Assembly (NCBI RefSeq): GCF_050875635.1
Contig: NZ_JBPAOH010000009.1
Coordinates: 1 to 64,000, forward strand
Reading direction: 5' to 3'
Source of the DNA: Hassallia sp050875635
Lineage (GTDB): Bacteria > Cyanobacteriota > Cyanobacteriia > Cyanobacteriales > Nostocaceae
DNA length: 64,000 bases
Shown here piece after piece: positions 15,313 through 24,204 of this stretch. Each line of letters opens with the position of its first letter. The stretch's first letter is position 1. A program made the position numbers and the translations under genes. The notes below the pieces were generated by a model that made no database searches, had not been told where the DNA came from, and saw only the letters and a program-made list of their open reading frames with translations.

Positions 15313-17244
15313 ATGTCTATTTTAAAAACATTAGAAACAATCGGTTTTGATTTGGGACACGGTGAAACAGCTGTAGCTAAAGCTATAGTGGAGAGCATCG
15401 AACCCCCAGAGATGCTTGAAATTAATAATAAGAAGAACCAAATTACGGCTCTTGGTTGGCATCCCAAACTTGGTTATCTTGTCGGAGAACAAGCGTTAAT
15501 TCAAGCTGGTGTTACAAGCTTGAAAATTTCTTTCAAGGAAAAACCAAACAACGATCCAAAATATCGAGAAACAATTACCACTTTTCTAGCAACCTACTAC
15601 CACCTTTTGAAAGAAAGCAAACAAATTGAAGGTGGAGAAAGTGACTATTTTTACGTTGGTTGCCCTTCTGGATGGTCTGTTAGCGAACGAGAAGAATACC
15701 AAAAGCTACTTCAATCAGCTGGCATTCCCCAGCTGAATGTTGTACCGGAATCGCGGGCTGCTTTCATGCAAGCCAAGGAAGCCGGTAAGCTGGAGTATGA
15801 CAAACTCAAATCATCAGTGCTAATTGTCGATATTGGTTCTTCGACTACAGATTTTACCCTGGTTAAAAGCTTACACGAAGTCCCGATAGATTTCGGGAGT
15901 AACGCTTTGGGAGCATCTTTAATTGACAAGGCTATTTTTGCCCACACTGTTGCCAAACACGAGCAATCATCCTTACTTGAAAAAGTATTTGCCCAATATC
16001 CACATCATCAAGCTCGTTGTGAACTTGCCTGTCGCAAAGCTAAGGAAGATTACTTTTCTAATGAACAACTATACAGCGATTCTGAATCATTTGCGCGTGG
16101 CTTCGAGTCTATTAACGAACAAATTTATTTTATTCCCCAAGTTAATAAATTGATTATGGAGGAAATATTGAACCAACCTTTACCCCAATTAAAACAAAAA
16201 AGTTGGATTCAATCGTTCAAAGAAGCTGTCAGCGAGGCAAAAGAAAAGCTGGATAAACAAGACATCGTGCCGAAACTTGTGTTGATGACCGGGGGTGCAT
16301 CTCGCATGAAGTTTACGCACCAAATTTGTCAAGAAATGTTTAGCGAACCAGAAACGCTTCTTCGACCCGATCCGGAACCAGAACGGTGTATTGCGCTGGG
16401 TTTAGCGCGAGTAGGACGATGGGATCTGCGTGCCACTGCTTTCAAACAAGAAGTCAACAAATTGTTTGACGAAAACTTACTCAAAAATCTGATTGAGAAA
16501 CATATTCCAGAGTTAATTCAATCGTTAACTAAGCCGTTAGCAGATGATTTGATTGAAAAGGCAGTTAAACAAAATTTGAAAGACTGGCAGAAAAACAAAA
16601 TACGGACTTTAGCCGATTTAGAAACATCTATGAAGAGTCGGGCAGAGCAGTGGTTAATAAGCGATTCTGTTCAGCAAATAATTAACAATCAATGTATCAG
16701 TTGGTTTAACAATAAAATCCAACCCGACTTAGCCGCAGAAACCGACCCAATATGTCGAAAGTATCAGATACCCAGAAGCAGTTTAAGATTTGAAGATAGC
16801 ATCGATCCAACTTTTGTCAACCCAGAATTACGAATTGGAGATGCTATCCTTGCCGACACAGTGGCGTTTATCGTCAATGTAGTAATTGGTGGAGGCACTC
16901 TCGCTAGCATCATCACTCTAATACTAACCGGACACTTGACTTTGCCTATTGCACTAGTGTATGGAGCTTCAGTAATGGCAGCAGGAATGGAGCTAAATCG
17001 CAAAAGTGTCAAAGAGGCAATTAAGACAAATATTGATGTCCCCAGTTGGATGCGTTCTACTTTTTTGAGCGACAGGAAAATTGACGATATGTGCGTTTCA
17101 ATAAAGCCTGAGTTAGAGAAGATTTTTCGAGAACAACTGACAGCGAATCAAGAGGCTTTTGAGCAACTGATTGAGAAAGTTGGGCAAGGACTGCAAAAAG
17201 CTCTTTCTACGAAAGTTGAAGAGGCAATAATTCTGATTCAATAG
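15313..17244 (+). CDS. Hsp70/actin-like ATPase with C-terminal membrane hairpin
   Basis: 643 residues. The N-terminal part carries the actin/Hsp70 nucleotide motifs: phosphate-1 GFDLGHGETAVAKA (residues 12-25), phosphate-2 LIVDIGSSTTDFTLV (about 172-186) and an adenosine motif LVLMTGGASRM (about 324-334). About 150 helical, charged residues follow instead of a DnaK-type substrate-binding beta domain. Then comes a hydrophobic hairpin at about 516-557 (FIVNVVIGGGTLASIITLIL; LPIALVYGASVMAAGM) and a final helical tail. That C-terminal layout recalls the membrane paddle and trunk of dynamin-like proteins, but this is only a resemblance. Function unknown. Confidence 0.75.
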   Translation: MSILKTLETIGFDLGHGETAVAKAIVESIEPPEMLEINNKKNQITALGWHPKLGYLVGEQALIQAGVTSLKISFKEKPNNDPKYRETITTFLATYYHLLKESKQIEGGESDYFYVGCPSGWSVSEREEYQKLLQSAGIPQLNVVPESRAAFMQAKEAGKLEYDKLKSSVLIVDIGSSTTDFTLVKSLHEVPIDFGSNALGASLIDKAIFAHTVAKHEQSSLLEKVFAQYPHHQARCELACRKAKEDYFSNEQLYSDSESFARGFESINEQIYFIPQVNKLIMEEILNQPLPQLKQKSWIQSFKEAVSEAKEKLDKQDIVPKLVLMTGGASRMKFTHQICQEMFSEPETLLRPDPEPERCIALGLARVGRWDLRATAFKQEVNKLFDENLLKNLIEKHIPELIQSLTKPLADDLIEKAVKQNLKDWQKNKIRTLADLETSMKSRAEQWLISDSVQQIINNQCISWFNNKIQPDLAAETDPICRKYQIPRSSLRFEDSIDPTFVNPELRIGDAILADTVAFIVNVVIGGGTLASIITLILTGHLTLPIALVYGASVMAAGMELNRKSVKEAIKTNIDVPSWMRSTFLSDRKIDDMCVSIKPELEKIFREQLTANQEAFEQLIEKVGQGLQKALSTKVEEAIILIQ

Positions 17245-17249
17245 CGGTG

Positions 17250-17420
17250 AACAACAGGGTGTAGGGGGTAGGGTGTGGGGTGTAGGGGAAGAGACGGCAC
17301 ATGCTGGGGCTTCTGAAGATAGACCAACGCAAGCGCCCTCTTATAGGGCGGGGATAAGTGACGATAGCGGTTGTTGGGGCTGGCTCTTTCCCTACACCCC
17401 ACACCCCACACCCCACACCC
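17250..17420. repeat. Inverted pair of G-rich and C-rich heptamer arrays
   Basis: A G-rich run with units like GGGTGTA/GGGTGTGG (about 17257-17290) is mirrored by a C-rich run CCCTACACCCCACACCCCAC (about 17391-17420), with about 100 bp between. The intervening DNA has the palindromic patch GCGCCCTCTTATAGGGCG. No gene is seen in 17245-17519. Confidence 0.6.
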
Positions 17421-17519
17421 GCCCCAACGGGGCTTGGTGATGCGGTTGTCTGGCATCTTCCGCTCTTTGCAGTCCAAACTTGATAAATTATAGGAGGCTG
17501 AGTAAGGTAATAACTAAAT

Positions 17520-17921
17520 ATGTTAGCTGAAATTACACTTCAAATTCCAGAAATCCTCTATCAACGCTTAGTCAATACTGCGCGTGCTACTCAGCGTCCT
17601 CTAGAAGAAATAATTCTCCATGCTTTACAAGTAGGTAGCCCCCCGGTATGGGATGATGTTCCCGAAGAGTTTCAAGCTGACCTTGCGGCATTAGACAAAC
17701 TAGATGACAATACCCTCTGGCAAATTGTCCACAGTTGCAAAACAGCAGCCAACATGGAACGATACAATATACTGCTTGAAGGTAATTCTAACGGTACACT
17801 TACTGAAGCGGAACGTTTAGAACTAATGGCACTGCGGCATGAAGCTGACCTTTTTATGTTGCGTAAAGCTCAAGCAGCAGTATTACTCCGCTGGCGGGGA
17901 TACAGTGTGCCAACTCCTTAA
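17520..17921 (+). CDS. Conserved hypothetical, antitoxin-like, upstream of HNH gene
   Basis: 133 residues, starting MLAEITLQIPEILYQRLVNT followed by ARATQRPLEEIILHALQ, an N-terminal strand plus two helices like a ribbon-helix-helix DNA-binding segment. The rest is helical and acidic, with LDDNTLWQIVHS and LTEAERLELMALRHEADLFM. I recognise the type as a cyanobacterial protein encoded just ahead of small HNH endonuclease genes. AGGAGG lies about 25 bp upstream of the start. The next gene begins 6 bp after its stop, so the two are co-translated. Confidence 0.65.
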   Translation: MLAEITLQIPEILYQRLVNTARATQRPLEEIILHALQVGSPPVWDDVPEEFQADLAALDKLDDNTLWQIVHSCKTAANMERYNILLEGNSNGTLTEAERLELMALRHEADLFMLRKAQAAVLLRWRGYSVPTP

Positions 17922-17927
17922 ATTATC

Positions 17928-18353
17928 GTGTCTACATATATTCCTGAAAGCTTACGAAATAAAATTGCAAATAGTGACAAAGGGCGTTGTTGCTATTGCT
18001 TGACAACTGAAGCAAATAGCGGGATTACCATGACGCACGAGCATATTCAGCCCGTCTCTAAAGGTGGCGAAACAACTTTTGAGAACGTTTGTTTAGCTTG
18101 TCGTTCATGCAATGAATTTAAAGGTGACGCAACTGAAGCAATAGACCCTTTGACAGGAGAAACTATGTTTCTATTCAATCCCCGCACACAGAAATGGTCT
18201 GAGCATTTTGCCTGGAGTGCTGATGGTACAAGAGTTGAAGGTCTAACTGCTATTGGTAGGGCTACAATTTGCGGAATGCGAATGAATAACGCAGTTATCA
18301 TTGTTGCTCGCAGCCGCTGGGTAATCTGCGGTTGGCATCCTCCTAGCGATTGA
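17928..18353 (+). CDS. HNH endonuclease
   Basis: 141 residues, GTG start just after the preceding stop. The HNH core is plain: RCCYCLTTEANSGITMTHEH then IQPVSKGGETTFENVCLACR then SCNEFKG, giving two CxxC zinc ligand pairs, the catalytic HEH and the late Asn. The C-terminal part (FNPRTQKWSEHFAWSADGT; LTAIGRATICGMRMN) is usual for this cyanobacterial HNH subgroup. Probable DNA nicking or cleavage; the target is unknown. Pairing with the upstream RHH-like protein suggests regulation by, or neutralisation through, that partner. Confidence 0.85.
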   Translation: MSTYIPESLRNKIANSDKGRCCYCLTTEANSGITMTHEHIQPVSKGGETTFENVCLACRSCNEFKGDATEAIDPLTGETMFLFNPRTQKWSEHFAWSADGTRVEGLTAIGRATICGMRMNNAVIIVARSRWVICGWHPPSD

Positions 18354-18473
18354 TTGCGGACAAAAGTTTAATTAAACAAATGCCTGAGTTTTGATTATAT
18401 AACCCACGAAAGATTAAGAATTCTTAACCGCTTTCTAATATCGGGGAATATACTTTATTCCCAAGTTGCAATT

Positions 18474-20168
18474 ATGGAAGCGTATGATGTCATTATTATT
18501 GGTGCCGGACATAACGGTTTAGTTTGCGCCGCATATCTACTTCAAGAAGGATACAGCGTTTTGCTACTGGAATCTCGTTCAATTCCCGGTGGTGGTGCGA
18601 CAACTGAAGAGCTTATGCCTGAAGAAGCGCCTGGTTTTAAATTTAACCCCTGCGCGATTAATCACCTATTTATTTTCCTAGGTTCGGTAATTCAAGAATT
18701 AGAATTGCACAAGTACGGATTGGAATATTTGGAATGCGATCCGGTGGCATTTTGTCCGCATCCTGACGGCAAGTATTTCTTAGCACATAAATCTGTAGAA
18801 AAGACTTGTGCGGAAATTGCTCGTTATAGCGAGAGAGATGCTCAAAAATATGCAGAATACACTGAATTTTGGCAAAGATTTGTCAAAGCGGTGACACCCT
18901 TTTTTAATGCAGCACCCAAATCAATTGTAGACATTGTTGGTAGCTATGGTTTGAAAAATTTGCCAGATTTGTTTTCAATTCTTGGCGGTACTAACACCAC
19001 CCTAGATTTAATTCGCACGCTTCTCGGCAGTCCGATAGATAATATTAACGAATACTTTGATTCTGAGTTTGTCAAAGCACCTCTTGCCCGACTATCCGCA
19101 GAACTAAGTTCCCCTCCCTCGCAAAAAGCCATGTCCTTTGGGGCGATGATGATGGCGTTGCGTCATAACCCAGGTATGGCACGTCCTCGCGGCGGTACGG
19201 GCGCACTCACGAAAGCTTTGGTAAAATGCGTCACTAGTAAAGGTGGCGTTATTCTTACCGACCAGAAGGTGGAAAAAGTTTTAGTAGATAACGGGAAAGC
19301 TGTTGGTGTAAGGGTTGCTAGTGGTAAAGAATATCGCGCTAACAAAGGTGTAATTTCCAGTCTTGATGCCAAGCGGTTATTTTTACAACACATCGATCCA
19401 AGCGATGTGGATACTGCGGATGCGAATCTGCGAGAAAGATTAGACCGACGCATCGTCAACAACAATGAAACCATCCTGAAAATTGATTGTGCTTTATCTG
19501 AACCGCTGCACTTTGAACATCACCAACACAAAGATGAATACCTCATTGGTTCGATTTTGATTGCAGATTCCATGAACCATGTGGAACAGGCACACAGCGA
19601 GATTACTTTGGGTAAAATTCCTGATGAAGATCCATCAATGTATGTGGTGATGCCTACAGGACTCGACCCTTCAATGGCACCTGAAGGCAAACATACGCTG
19701 TGGATTGAGTTTTTTGCCCCTTATCAAATCGCCGGTGCAGAAGGGACGGGGTTAAAGGGTACCGGTTGGACGGATGAATTGAAAAACAAAGTTGCAGACA
19801 AAGTGTTGGATAAACTGGCACAGTATTCGCCCAATTTGAAACATTCAATCATTGCCCGTCATGTGGAAAGCCCCGCTGAATTGGCGCAACGTCTGGGGAC
19901 TTACGGGGGTAACTATTACCACATCGACATGACTTTAGAACAGATGCTGTGCTTCCGTCCGCTGCCGGAAATAGCTAATTATAAAACGCCGATTAATAAT
20001 TTATATCTGACTGGCGCGGGAACTCATCCGGGGGGTTCGATTTCTGGGTTGCCGGGACGCAACTGTGCGCGGATGTTTTTGCACGATCGCCAACCTGTGT
20101 CACAGACACTCAAAGATGCAGGAGATTCTCTCAAGTCTACTGTTGCATCTGTCTTGGGGCGGGGATAA
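18474..20168 (+). CDS. crtO: CrtO-type carotenoid ketolase, paralogue 2
   Basis: 564 residues, clearly paralogous to the gene at 8922. FAD-binding start is VIIIGAGHNGLVCAAYLLQE; ESRSIPGGGATTEE follows; the C-terminal motif is NLYLTGAGTHPGGSISGLPG. Expected reaction is 4-ketolation of beta-carotene to echinenone. Differences from paralogue 1 gather around residues 130-200 and at the N-terminal EELMPEEAPG insert, so product range may differ. TTGCAATT immediately before ATG is shared by both. A strong inverted repeat follows the stop. Confidence 0.85.
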   Translation: MEAYDVIIIGAGHNGLVCAAYLLQEGYSVLLLESRSIPGGGATTEELMPEEAPGFKFNPCAINHLFIFLGSVIQELELHKYGLEYLECDPVAFCPHPDGKYFLAHKSVEKTCAEIARYSERDAQKYAEYTEFWQRFVKAVTPFFNAAPKSIVDIVGSYGLKNLPDLFSILGGTNTTLDLIRTLLGSPIDNINEYFDSEFVKAPLARLSAELSSPPSQKAMSFGAMMMALRHNPGMARPRGGTGALTKALVKCVTSKGGVILTDQKVEKVLVDNGKAVGVRVASGKEYRANKGVISSLDAKRLFLQHIDPSDVDTADANLRERLDRRIVNNNETILKIDCALSEPLHFEHHQHKDEYLIGSILIADSMNHVEQAHSEITLGKIPDEDPSMYVVMPTGLDPSMAPEGKHTLWIEFFAPYQIAGAEGTGLKGTGWTDELKNKVADKVLDKLAQYSPNLKHSIIARHVESPAELAQRLGTYGGNYYHIDMTLEQMLCFRPLPEIANYKTPINNLYLTGAGTHPGGSISGLPGRNCARMFLHDRQPVSQTLKDAGDSLKSTVASVLGRG

Positions 20169-20174
20169 TCTTTG

Positions 20175-20233
20175 AAATCTCACGCCAAGACGCAAAAAAA
20201 GATTTAGTATTTTTGTGTCTTGGTGTGAAATTT
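20175..20233 (+). terminator. Long inverted repeat, probable terminator after crtO paralogue 2
   Basis: AAATCTCACGCCAAGACGCA is paired with the downstream TGTGTCTTGGTGTGAAATTT (mostly Watson-Crick, a few G-U), with A-run and T-run edges around the loop. It sits 7 bp after the stop codon. Confidence 0.6.
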
Positions 20234-20334
20234 AAATATCTTCCTTCTTGAGTAGGCGATGTCCATACTTGTTATCGATGACAAAGATAAGGGAAAATTG
20301 ATGTAATAAAGCTACTGTTGCCAATACTGGAGCA

Positions 20335-21426
20335 ATGACAAATCGGGTTTTGATTCTTGGAGGAAGAGGGCGGATCGGCAGTAGTGTTGCCCAGGATCTA
20401 GCCACGCACACGCAGGCGGAAATTACCATCACCGGGCGATCGCCTGAGATTGGAATTAGCAATCCGCGATGGAAATTTCTGGTTTTAGACTTGGCGGAGG
20501 TTGACAAATTGCAGCAGGCGATCGCCTCTGCCGATTTAGTCGTCCACTGTGCCGGTCCTTTTCATTACCGCGATGCCAATGTTCTGAAAATTTGCATTGA
20601 ACAAGGCGTTAACTATGTAGATGTTAGCGATCACCGTTCATATACCAGCAAAGCTTTAAAATATCATGAACAAGCCGCCGCCGCTGGTGTTACGGCAATT
20701 GTTAATACTGGTATTTTTCCCGGTATTTCTAACAGCATGGTACGTCAAGGTGTCGAGCAATTCGATACAGCCGAAAAGATACATTTAAGTTATTTGGTAT
20801 CTGGTTCTGGTGGTGCTGGTGTCACCGTCATGCGGACAACATTTCTAGGGTTGCAACATCCTTTTGATGCTTGGATAGACGGCAAATGGCAAACAGTTAA
20901 GCCTTATAGCCAACGGGAAGCTGTTAACTTTCTCCCCCCCTACGGACGCACTGGAGTTTACTGGTTTGATATGCCAGAAACTTTCACATTACCCCACGCT
21001 TTCCCATCAATCAAAACCGTAATTACTAAGTTTGGATCAGTTCCCGATTTTTACAATCACATGACTTGGATTACTGCTCATGTGTTTCCAAAATGGTTGA
21101 TGCACAAGCGTGGAACTATCGAATTTTTGGCTCATGTAAGTCATTTTCTGACGGATGTGACTAATAACTTTACTGGTATTGGGGTAGCAGTTCGCGCAGA
21201 AGTTACAGGGCAAAAAAACGGTGAGACAAGTATTTTTTGCTCAGACTTATTGCATCAAAATACGGCAATGGCTTCGGGTTGTGGCACTGGTAGTATTGCT
21301 CAATTATTATTAGAGGGCAAACTTAATAAACCAGGCGTTTTTCCTGTAGAAGAAGCACTACCAACAGATTTATTTGAATATATAGTGCAAAGCCGAGGAA
21401 TTAAGATATATCACAATTGGTTATAG
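20335..21426 (+). CDS. Saccharopine-dehydrogenase-like NAD(P)-binding oxidoreductase
   Basis: 363 residues with an N-terminal Rossmann fold VLILGGRGRIGSSVAQDLA, then ADLVVHCAGPFHYRDANVLK and NYVDVSDHRSYTSK, the layout of the saccharopine dehydrogenase NADP-binding superfamily (trans-acting enoyl-reductase-like). The C-terminal part includes SGSGGAGVTVMRTTFLGL and ends near YIVQSRGIKIYHNWL. Substrate unknown. It follows crtO paralogue 2 by 166 bp with a terminator-like repeat between them, so a lipid or carotenoid role is only a hint from context. Confidence 0.75.
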   Translation: MTNRVLILGGRGRIGSSVAQDLATHTQAEITITGRSPEIGISNPRWKFLVLDLAEVDKLQQAIASADLVVHCAGPFHYRDANVLKICIEQGVNYVDVSDHRSYTSKALKYHEQAAAAGVTAIVNTGIFPGISNSMVRQGVEQFDTAEKIHLSYLVSGSGGAGVTVMRTTFLGLQHPFDAWIDGKWQTVKPYSQREAVNFLPPYGRTGVYWFDMPETFTLPHAFPSIKTVITKFGSVPDFYNHMTWITAHVFPKWLMHKRGTIEFLAHVSHFLTDVTNNFTGIGVAVRAEVTGQKNGETSIFCSDLLHQNTAMASGCGTGSIAQLLLEGKLNKPGVFPVEEALPTDLFEYIVQSRGIKIYHNWL

Positions 21427-21567
21427 CAAAAAATTAATGTATCCTCCGATAGAAGAAGAATTGTCATGAAACACTTAGGATGCCTGTGACCCTTGTAAAT
21501 GGTGTAAGTAATTGTCTTTATTTACGCAAAACAAAGGCTGAAAACAGAAAATTAGGAGGGTTTTTCC

Positions 21568-21933
21568 ATGCCAAGATTTTTATTAACTTTAAAGCAAGCA
21601 CTACTTTCAAGCATTTTAGTTTTTGGTTTGATGATTTTTATTAGTCTGTCGGGTTTATTCATGGTGGTTCAGCAGCCTAGTTATGCAACCACACTTGAAG
21701 AATTGAAGCTGATACCTCCAGAGTATAAACCAACGCCACAAGAAAAGATTGACCGCGCTTACGAACGTAACGAAGCCGCAGGTTTTCGCGAAGAACAGCG
21801 AGAAGAAGCTTACGAACAAGCACTAAAAGATGGTAAAAGCCTGAATACGATGCAGAAGGCTTACGAAAGAAATGTAAAAGCTGAAAAAGCACAAAATCCC
21901 CCAGAAAGTTTCGGTGAAAAAGCTAAAGAGTGA
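21568..21933 (+). CDS. Small exported or membrane-anchored hypothetical protein
   Basis: 121 residues. The N-terminus (MPRFLLTLKQALLSSILVFG then LMIFISLSGLFMVVQQPSYA) is a signal peptide or anchor with an A-x-A-like site near SYAT. The mature part is highly charged and helical (EKIDRAYERNEAAGFREEQR; EEAYEQALKDGKSLNTMQKA). AGGAGG at 21554-21559 gives a strong ribosome-binding site. A periplasmic or thylakoid-lumen location is inferred; function unknown. Confidence 0.65.
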   Translation: MPRFLLTLKQALLSSILVFGLMIFISLSGLFMVVQQPSYATTLEELKLIPPEYKPTPQEKIDRAYERNEAAGFREEQREEAYEQALKDGKSLNTMQKAYERNVKAEKAQNPPESFGEKAKE

Positions 21934-21945
21934 TTAAAAAGGTGA

Positions 21946-22084
21946 CAGGGAAGTAGGGGACGAGGGGGACAGGGGGACAGGGGGACAAGGGGACAGGGGG
22001 ACAAGGGAGAAAAGGGGGATGAGGTGAATTTTCTTCGTTGTCTCCTTGTCTCCCCATCCCCCCATCCCCCTCTCCCCCTCTCCT
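21946..22084. repeat. Inverted G-rich/C-rich simple-sequence arrays
   Basis: Units of GGGGGACA (about 21960-22010) are mirrored by C-rich units such as CCCCATCC and CTCCCCCTC (about 22045-22084). Lies between convergent genes and might act in termination. Confidence 0.55.
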
Positions 22085-22089
22085 CTTTT

Positions 22090-23388
22090 TCACTCGAATT
22101 CATCAACTGTAGCGGGGGGAGTTGCATTTTCGTGGTCGGCAATTCTGCGCTCGTACCAATTCATTAATGGAGTTGAACTAATTCCATGTACAATTACTGA
22201 AACAACAATAGTTGTGTAAGTAATCCAGGCAATTTGTTCACCAAGTTCGCCTTTTAAACCATTACTAAATGCATAAGCCAGATAATATAAAGAGCCAACA
22301 CCGCGAATACCAAACCAACCAAATAGCCAGCGAGTTCGCGAGTCCATTTTCTGGTGACGCGACTTTGGCGATCGCTTACCCATTGTACTAATCCAAGCTC
22401 CCACAGGTCGAATCACAAAGAACAAAACTACTATCACTAACAAAGATTGACCAGCATAATCAAGCATCGGCTTAAATAATAATATCGACCCCAATATTAA
22501 AATTGTGCAGACTTCCGATAGCTTTTCAATTCGCTCTACAAATTTTAATTCTTGTAATGGTTTATCTGGATTTCTATAACTTCGCTCTACAACTAATCCA
22601 GCAACAAATACTGCCAAAAATCCATAGCCATTAACAATTTCTGTCAATGAATAAGTTAGCAAAATCGTGCTGATGGCTACAAAATCTTCCATCGTCTCAT
22701 CAACCTGGCGGCGTTTTTGAACTTTTTTATCGAACCAAACTACTGCTTTGGCAACGATAATTCCCATGACGATACCAGCAGCGATCGCCCAAATTAAATC
22801 AACTGCAACCCATTGTTTCAACCAGTTGTTCCAATTATCATCTTTTAACGAATGAATGCCAAAATAAACAAAGGGAAAAGCCAAAGCATCATTTAAACCA
22901 CCTTCAGAAGTTAAACCAAAGCGCAACTCATCTTGGTCGTTTGTATCTGTCAGTTGTACTTCTGATGCTAAAACTGGGTCAGTTGGTGCTAAAATTGCTC
23001 CTAATAAAATTGCCTCTCCCCAATTCATTCCTAAAAACAATTTGCCTACTACAGCTAGCGCAAAAATGGAAATTGGCATCAAAAATACAATCAATCGCGT
23101 CGTTATATCCCAAGCTTTTAAACGTAGCGGACGAACGATTTTTAAGCCGCAACCGAATACTGAAACAATCACCACAAATTCGGTTATTTTTTCTAGTATC
23201 TCGGCGTTGAATGTTCCCTCTTGACGCAATTTAATCAGCCCTAAGCCATAAGGTCCTACCAAAATACCTACCACTAGATAGATGAGGGCAAAGGAAAGAG
23301 GTAAGCGTGAAATGAAGCCTGAACCTAGCGTCACCAATAGTAAGAGTAGACCAATGAAAAGTAGATTGAGAATATAAACATCTACCAT
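22090..23388 (-). CDS. CPA-type Na+(K+)/H+ antiporter
   Basis: 432 residues with about 12 membrane segments (MVDVYILNLLFIGLLLLLVT onwards). Family marks of the NhaP/CPA1 antiporters are LVVGILVGPYGLGL, the substrate-site helix LLGAILAPTDPVLASEV with Asp, FGLTSEGGLNDALAFPFVY (the E..LND pattern) and a late WFGIRGVGSLYYLAYA. It would exchange cytoplasmic Na+ or K+ for protons at the plasma membrane. The protein ends soon after the last helix with a short acidic tail (no long cytoplasmic domain). Convergent with the gene at 21568. Confidence 0.85.
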   Translation of the reverse strand: MVDVYILNLLFIGLLLLLVTLGSGFISRLPLSFALIYLVVGILVGPYGLGLIKLRQEGTFNAEILEKITEFVVIVSVFGCGLKIVRPLRLKAWDITTRLIVFLMPISIFALAVVGKLFLGMNWGEAILLGAILAPTDPVLASEVQLTDTNDQDELRFGLTSEGGLNDALAFPFVYFGIHSLKDDNWNNWLKQWVAVDLIWAIAAGIVMGIIVAKAVVWFDKKVQKRRQVDETMEDFVAISTILLTYSLTEIVNGYGFLAVFVAGLVVERSYRNPDKPLQELKFVERIEKLSEVCTILILGSILLFKPMLDYAGQSLLVIVVLFFVIRPVGAWISTMGKRSPKSRHQKMDSRTRWLFGWFGIRGVGSLYYLAYAFSNGLKGELGEQIAWITYTTIVVSVIVHGISSTPLMNWYERRIADHENATPPATVDEFE

Positions 23389-23804
23389 AACGATTTGTAT
23401 AAAAAATAAGCTTTGCCTTGTAAGTTTAGAGGCGATCGCTTTTGGTTATAAATACCTTGTGGTAGATTTATGACAAGTATATAAATCTTATTTTTACCTC
23501 TGGTAGAACATTAAATTTGGGTGCGTGAAATCATAAGGATAATTTCCTCTGCATTGAGATTTACATAACGCAGAGATAACCGAAATATATTAGAGTGCAG
23601 ATATCCTCTGTTGAACGTCGATAATCAACTCCTCAAATTAGTGCGTCGTGGTGCGATCGCCGTTCGCGTTCGCCCAGGATCGTTGCCGCAGGCTAGCGTG
23701 TCCGACAGGACAAGGCGGGGCTTTGCCCATCGCACTTTATGAGGGTAAAACTGTAGTTGTAACAGGCGATCGCGGTCATGTTTGATTTCAAATAAGCGAT
23801 CGCT
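23389..23804. other. Intergenic region with HIP1 sites and repeat debris
   Basis: No supportable gene. It contains several GCGATCGC octamers and a repeat patch (about 23655-23740: GCAGGCTAGCGTGTCCGACA then GGACAAGGCGGGGCTTTGCC) like others in the window. The promoter of the antiporter gene should lie near 23390-23460. Confidence 0.5.
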
Positions 23805-24142
23805 TTAAAACTTCACTAAACCAAGACTGATTTGAATTGCTTTATCTACTTGTTCCATAGTTTCTGATTTCAGATTTCCTAAACGTTTAATTAGCGTCTG
23901 TTTGTCAATTGAACGAATCTGATTGAGGAGTGCAACCGAATCAACCGCCAAACCGCCTTCTGGCGCTTTAATCAACACTTCGGTAGGATAAAATGGTTCT
24001 TCAAATTGAGAGGTAATAGCAGCTACAACAGCGATCGGACTGTATTGATTAGAAACATCATTTTGCTTGCATTAAAGCTGGACGGGTTTTTTTAATCTCT
24101 GCACCGATAGTTGGATCGAAATTGACTAAACTCGTAAAAAGG
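23805..24142 (-). pseudogene. MazF/PemK-type toxin remnant, 5' end lost at a repeat and frameshifted
   Basis: From the right, the frame reads LVNFDPTIGAEIKKTRPALM, the MazF N-terminal block. After a one-base shift it continues NDVSNQYSPIAVVAAITSQF, APEGGLAVDSVALLNQIRSI and ends ISLGLVKF with a stop at 23805-23807. These are the usual MazF middle and C-terminal blocks. The first strand (expected MVKRGEIY-like) is missing: the two-hairpin repeat at 24143-24198 stands there instead. No MazE partner is seen. Confidence 0.75.
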
Positions 24143-24198
24143 AAGCCCGCGTAGGCGGGCTTTGTTTGTATAGCCCCAGGCTTCTAGCCTGCGGGCTT
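24143..24198. repeat. Two-hairpin interspersed repeat, copy B
   Basis: Hairpin 1 AAGCCCGC/GCGGGCTT (24143-24162), spacer TTGTTTGTATAGCC, hairpin 2 CCAGGC-TTCT-AGCCTG extended by AGCC/GGGCT. Same layout as copies at 1637 and 29649. It separates the mazF remnant from the glcF stop codon. Confidence 0.7.
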
Positions 24199-24204
24199 TT
24201 AATA

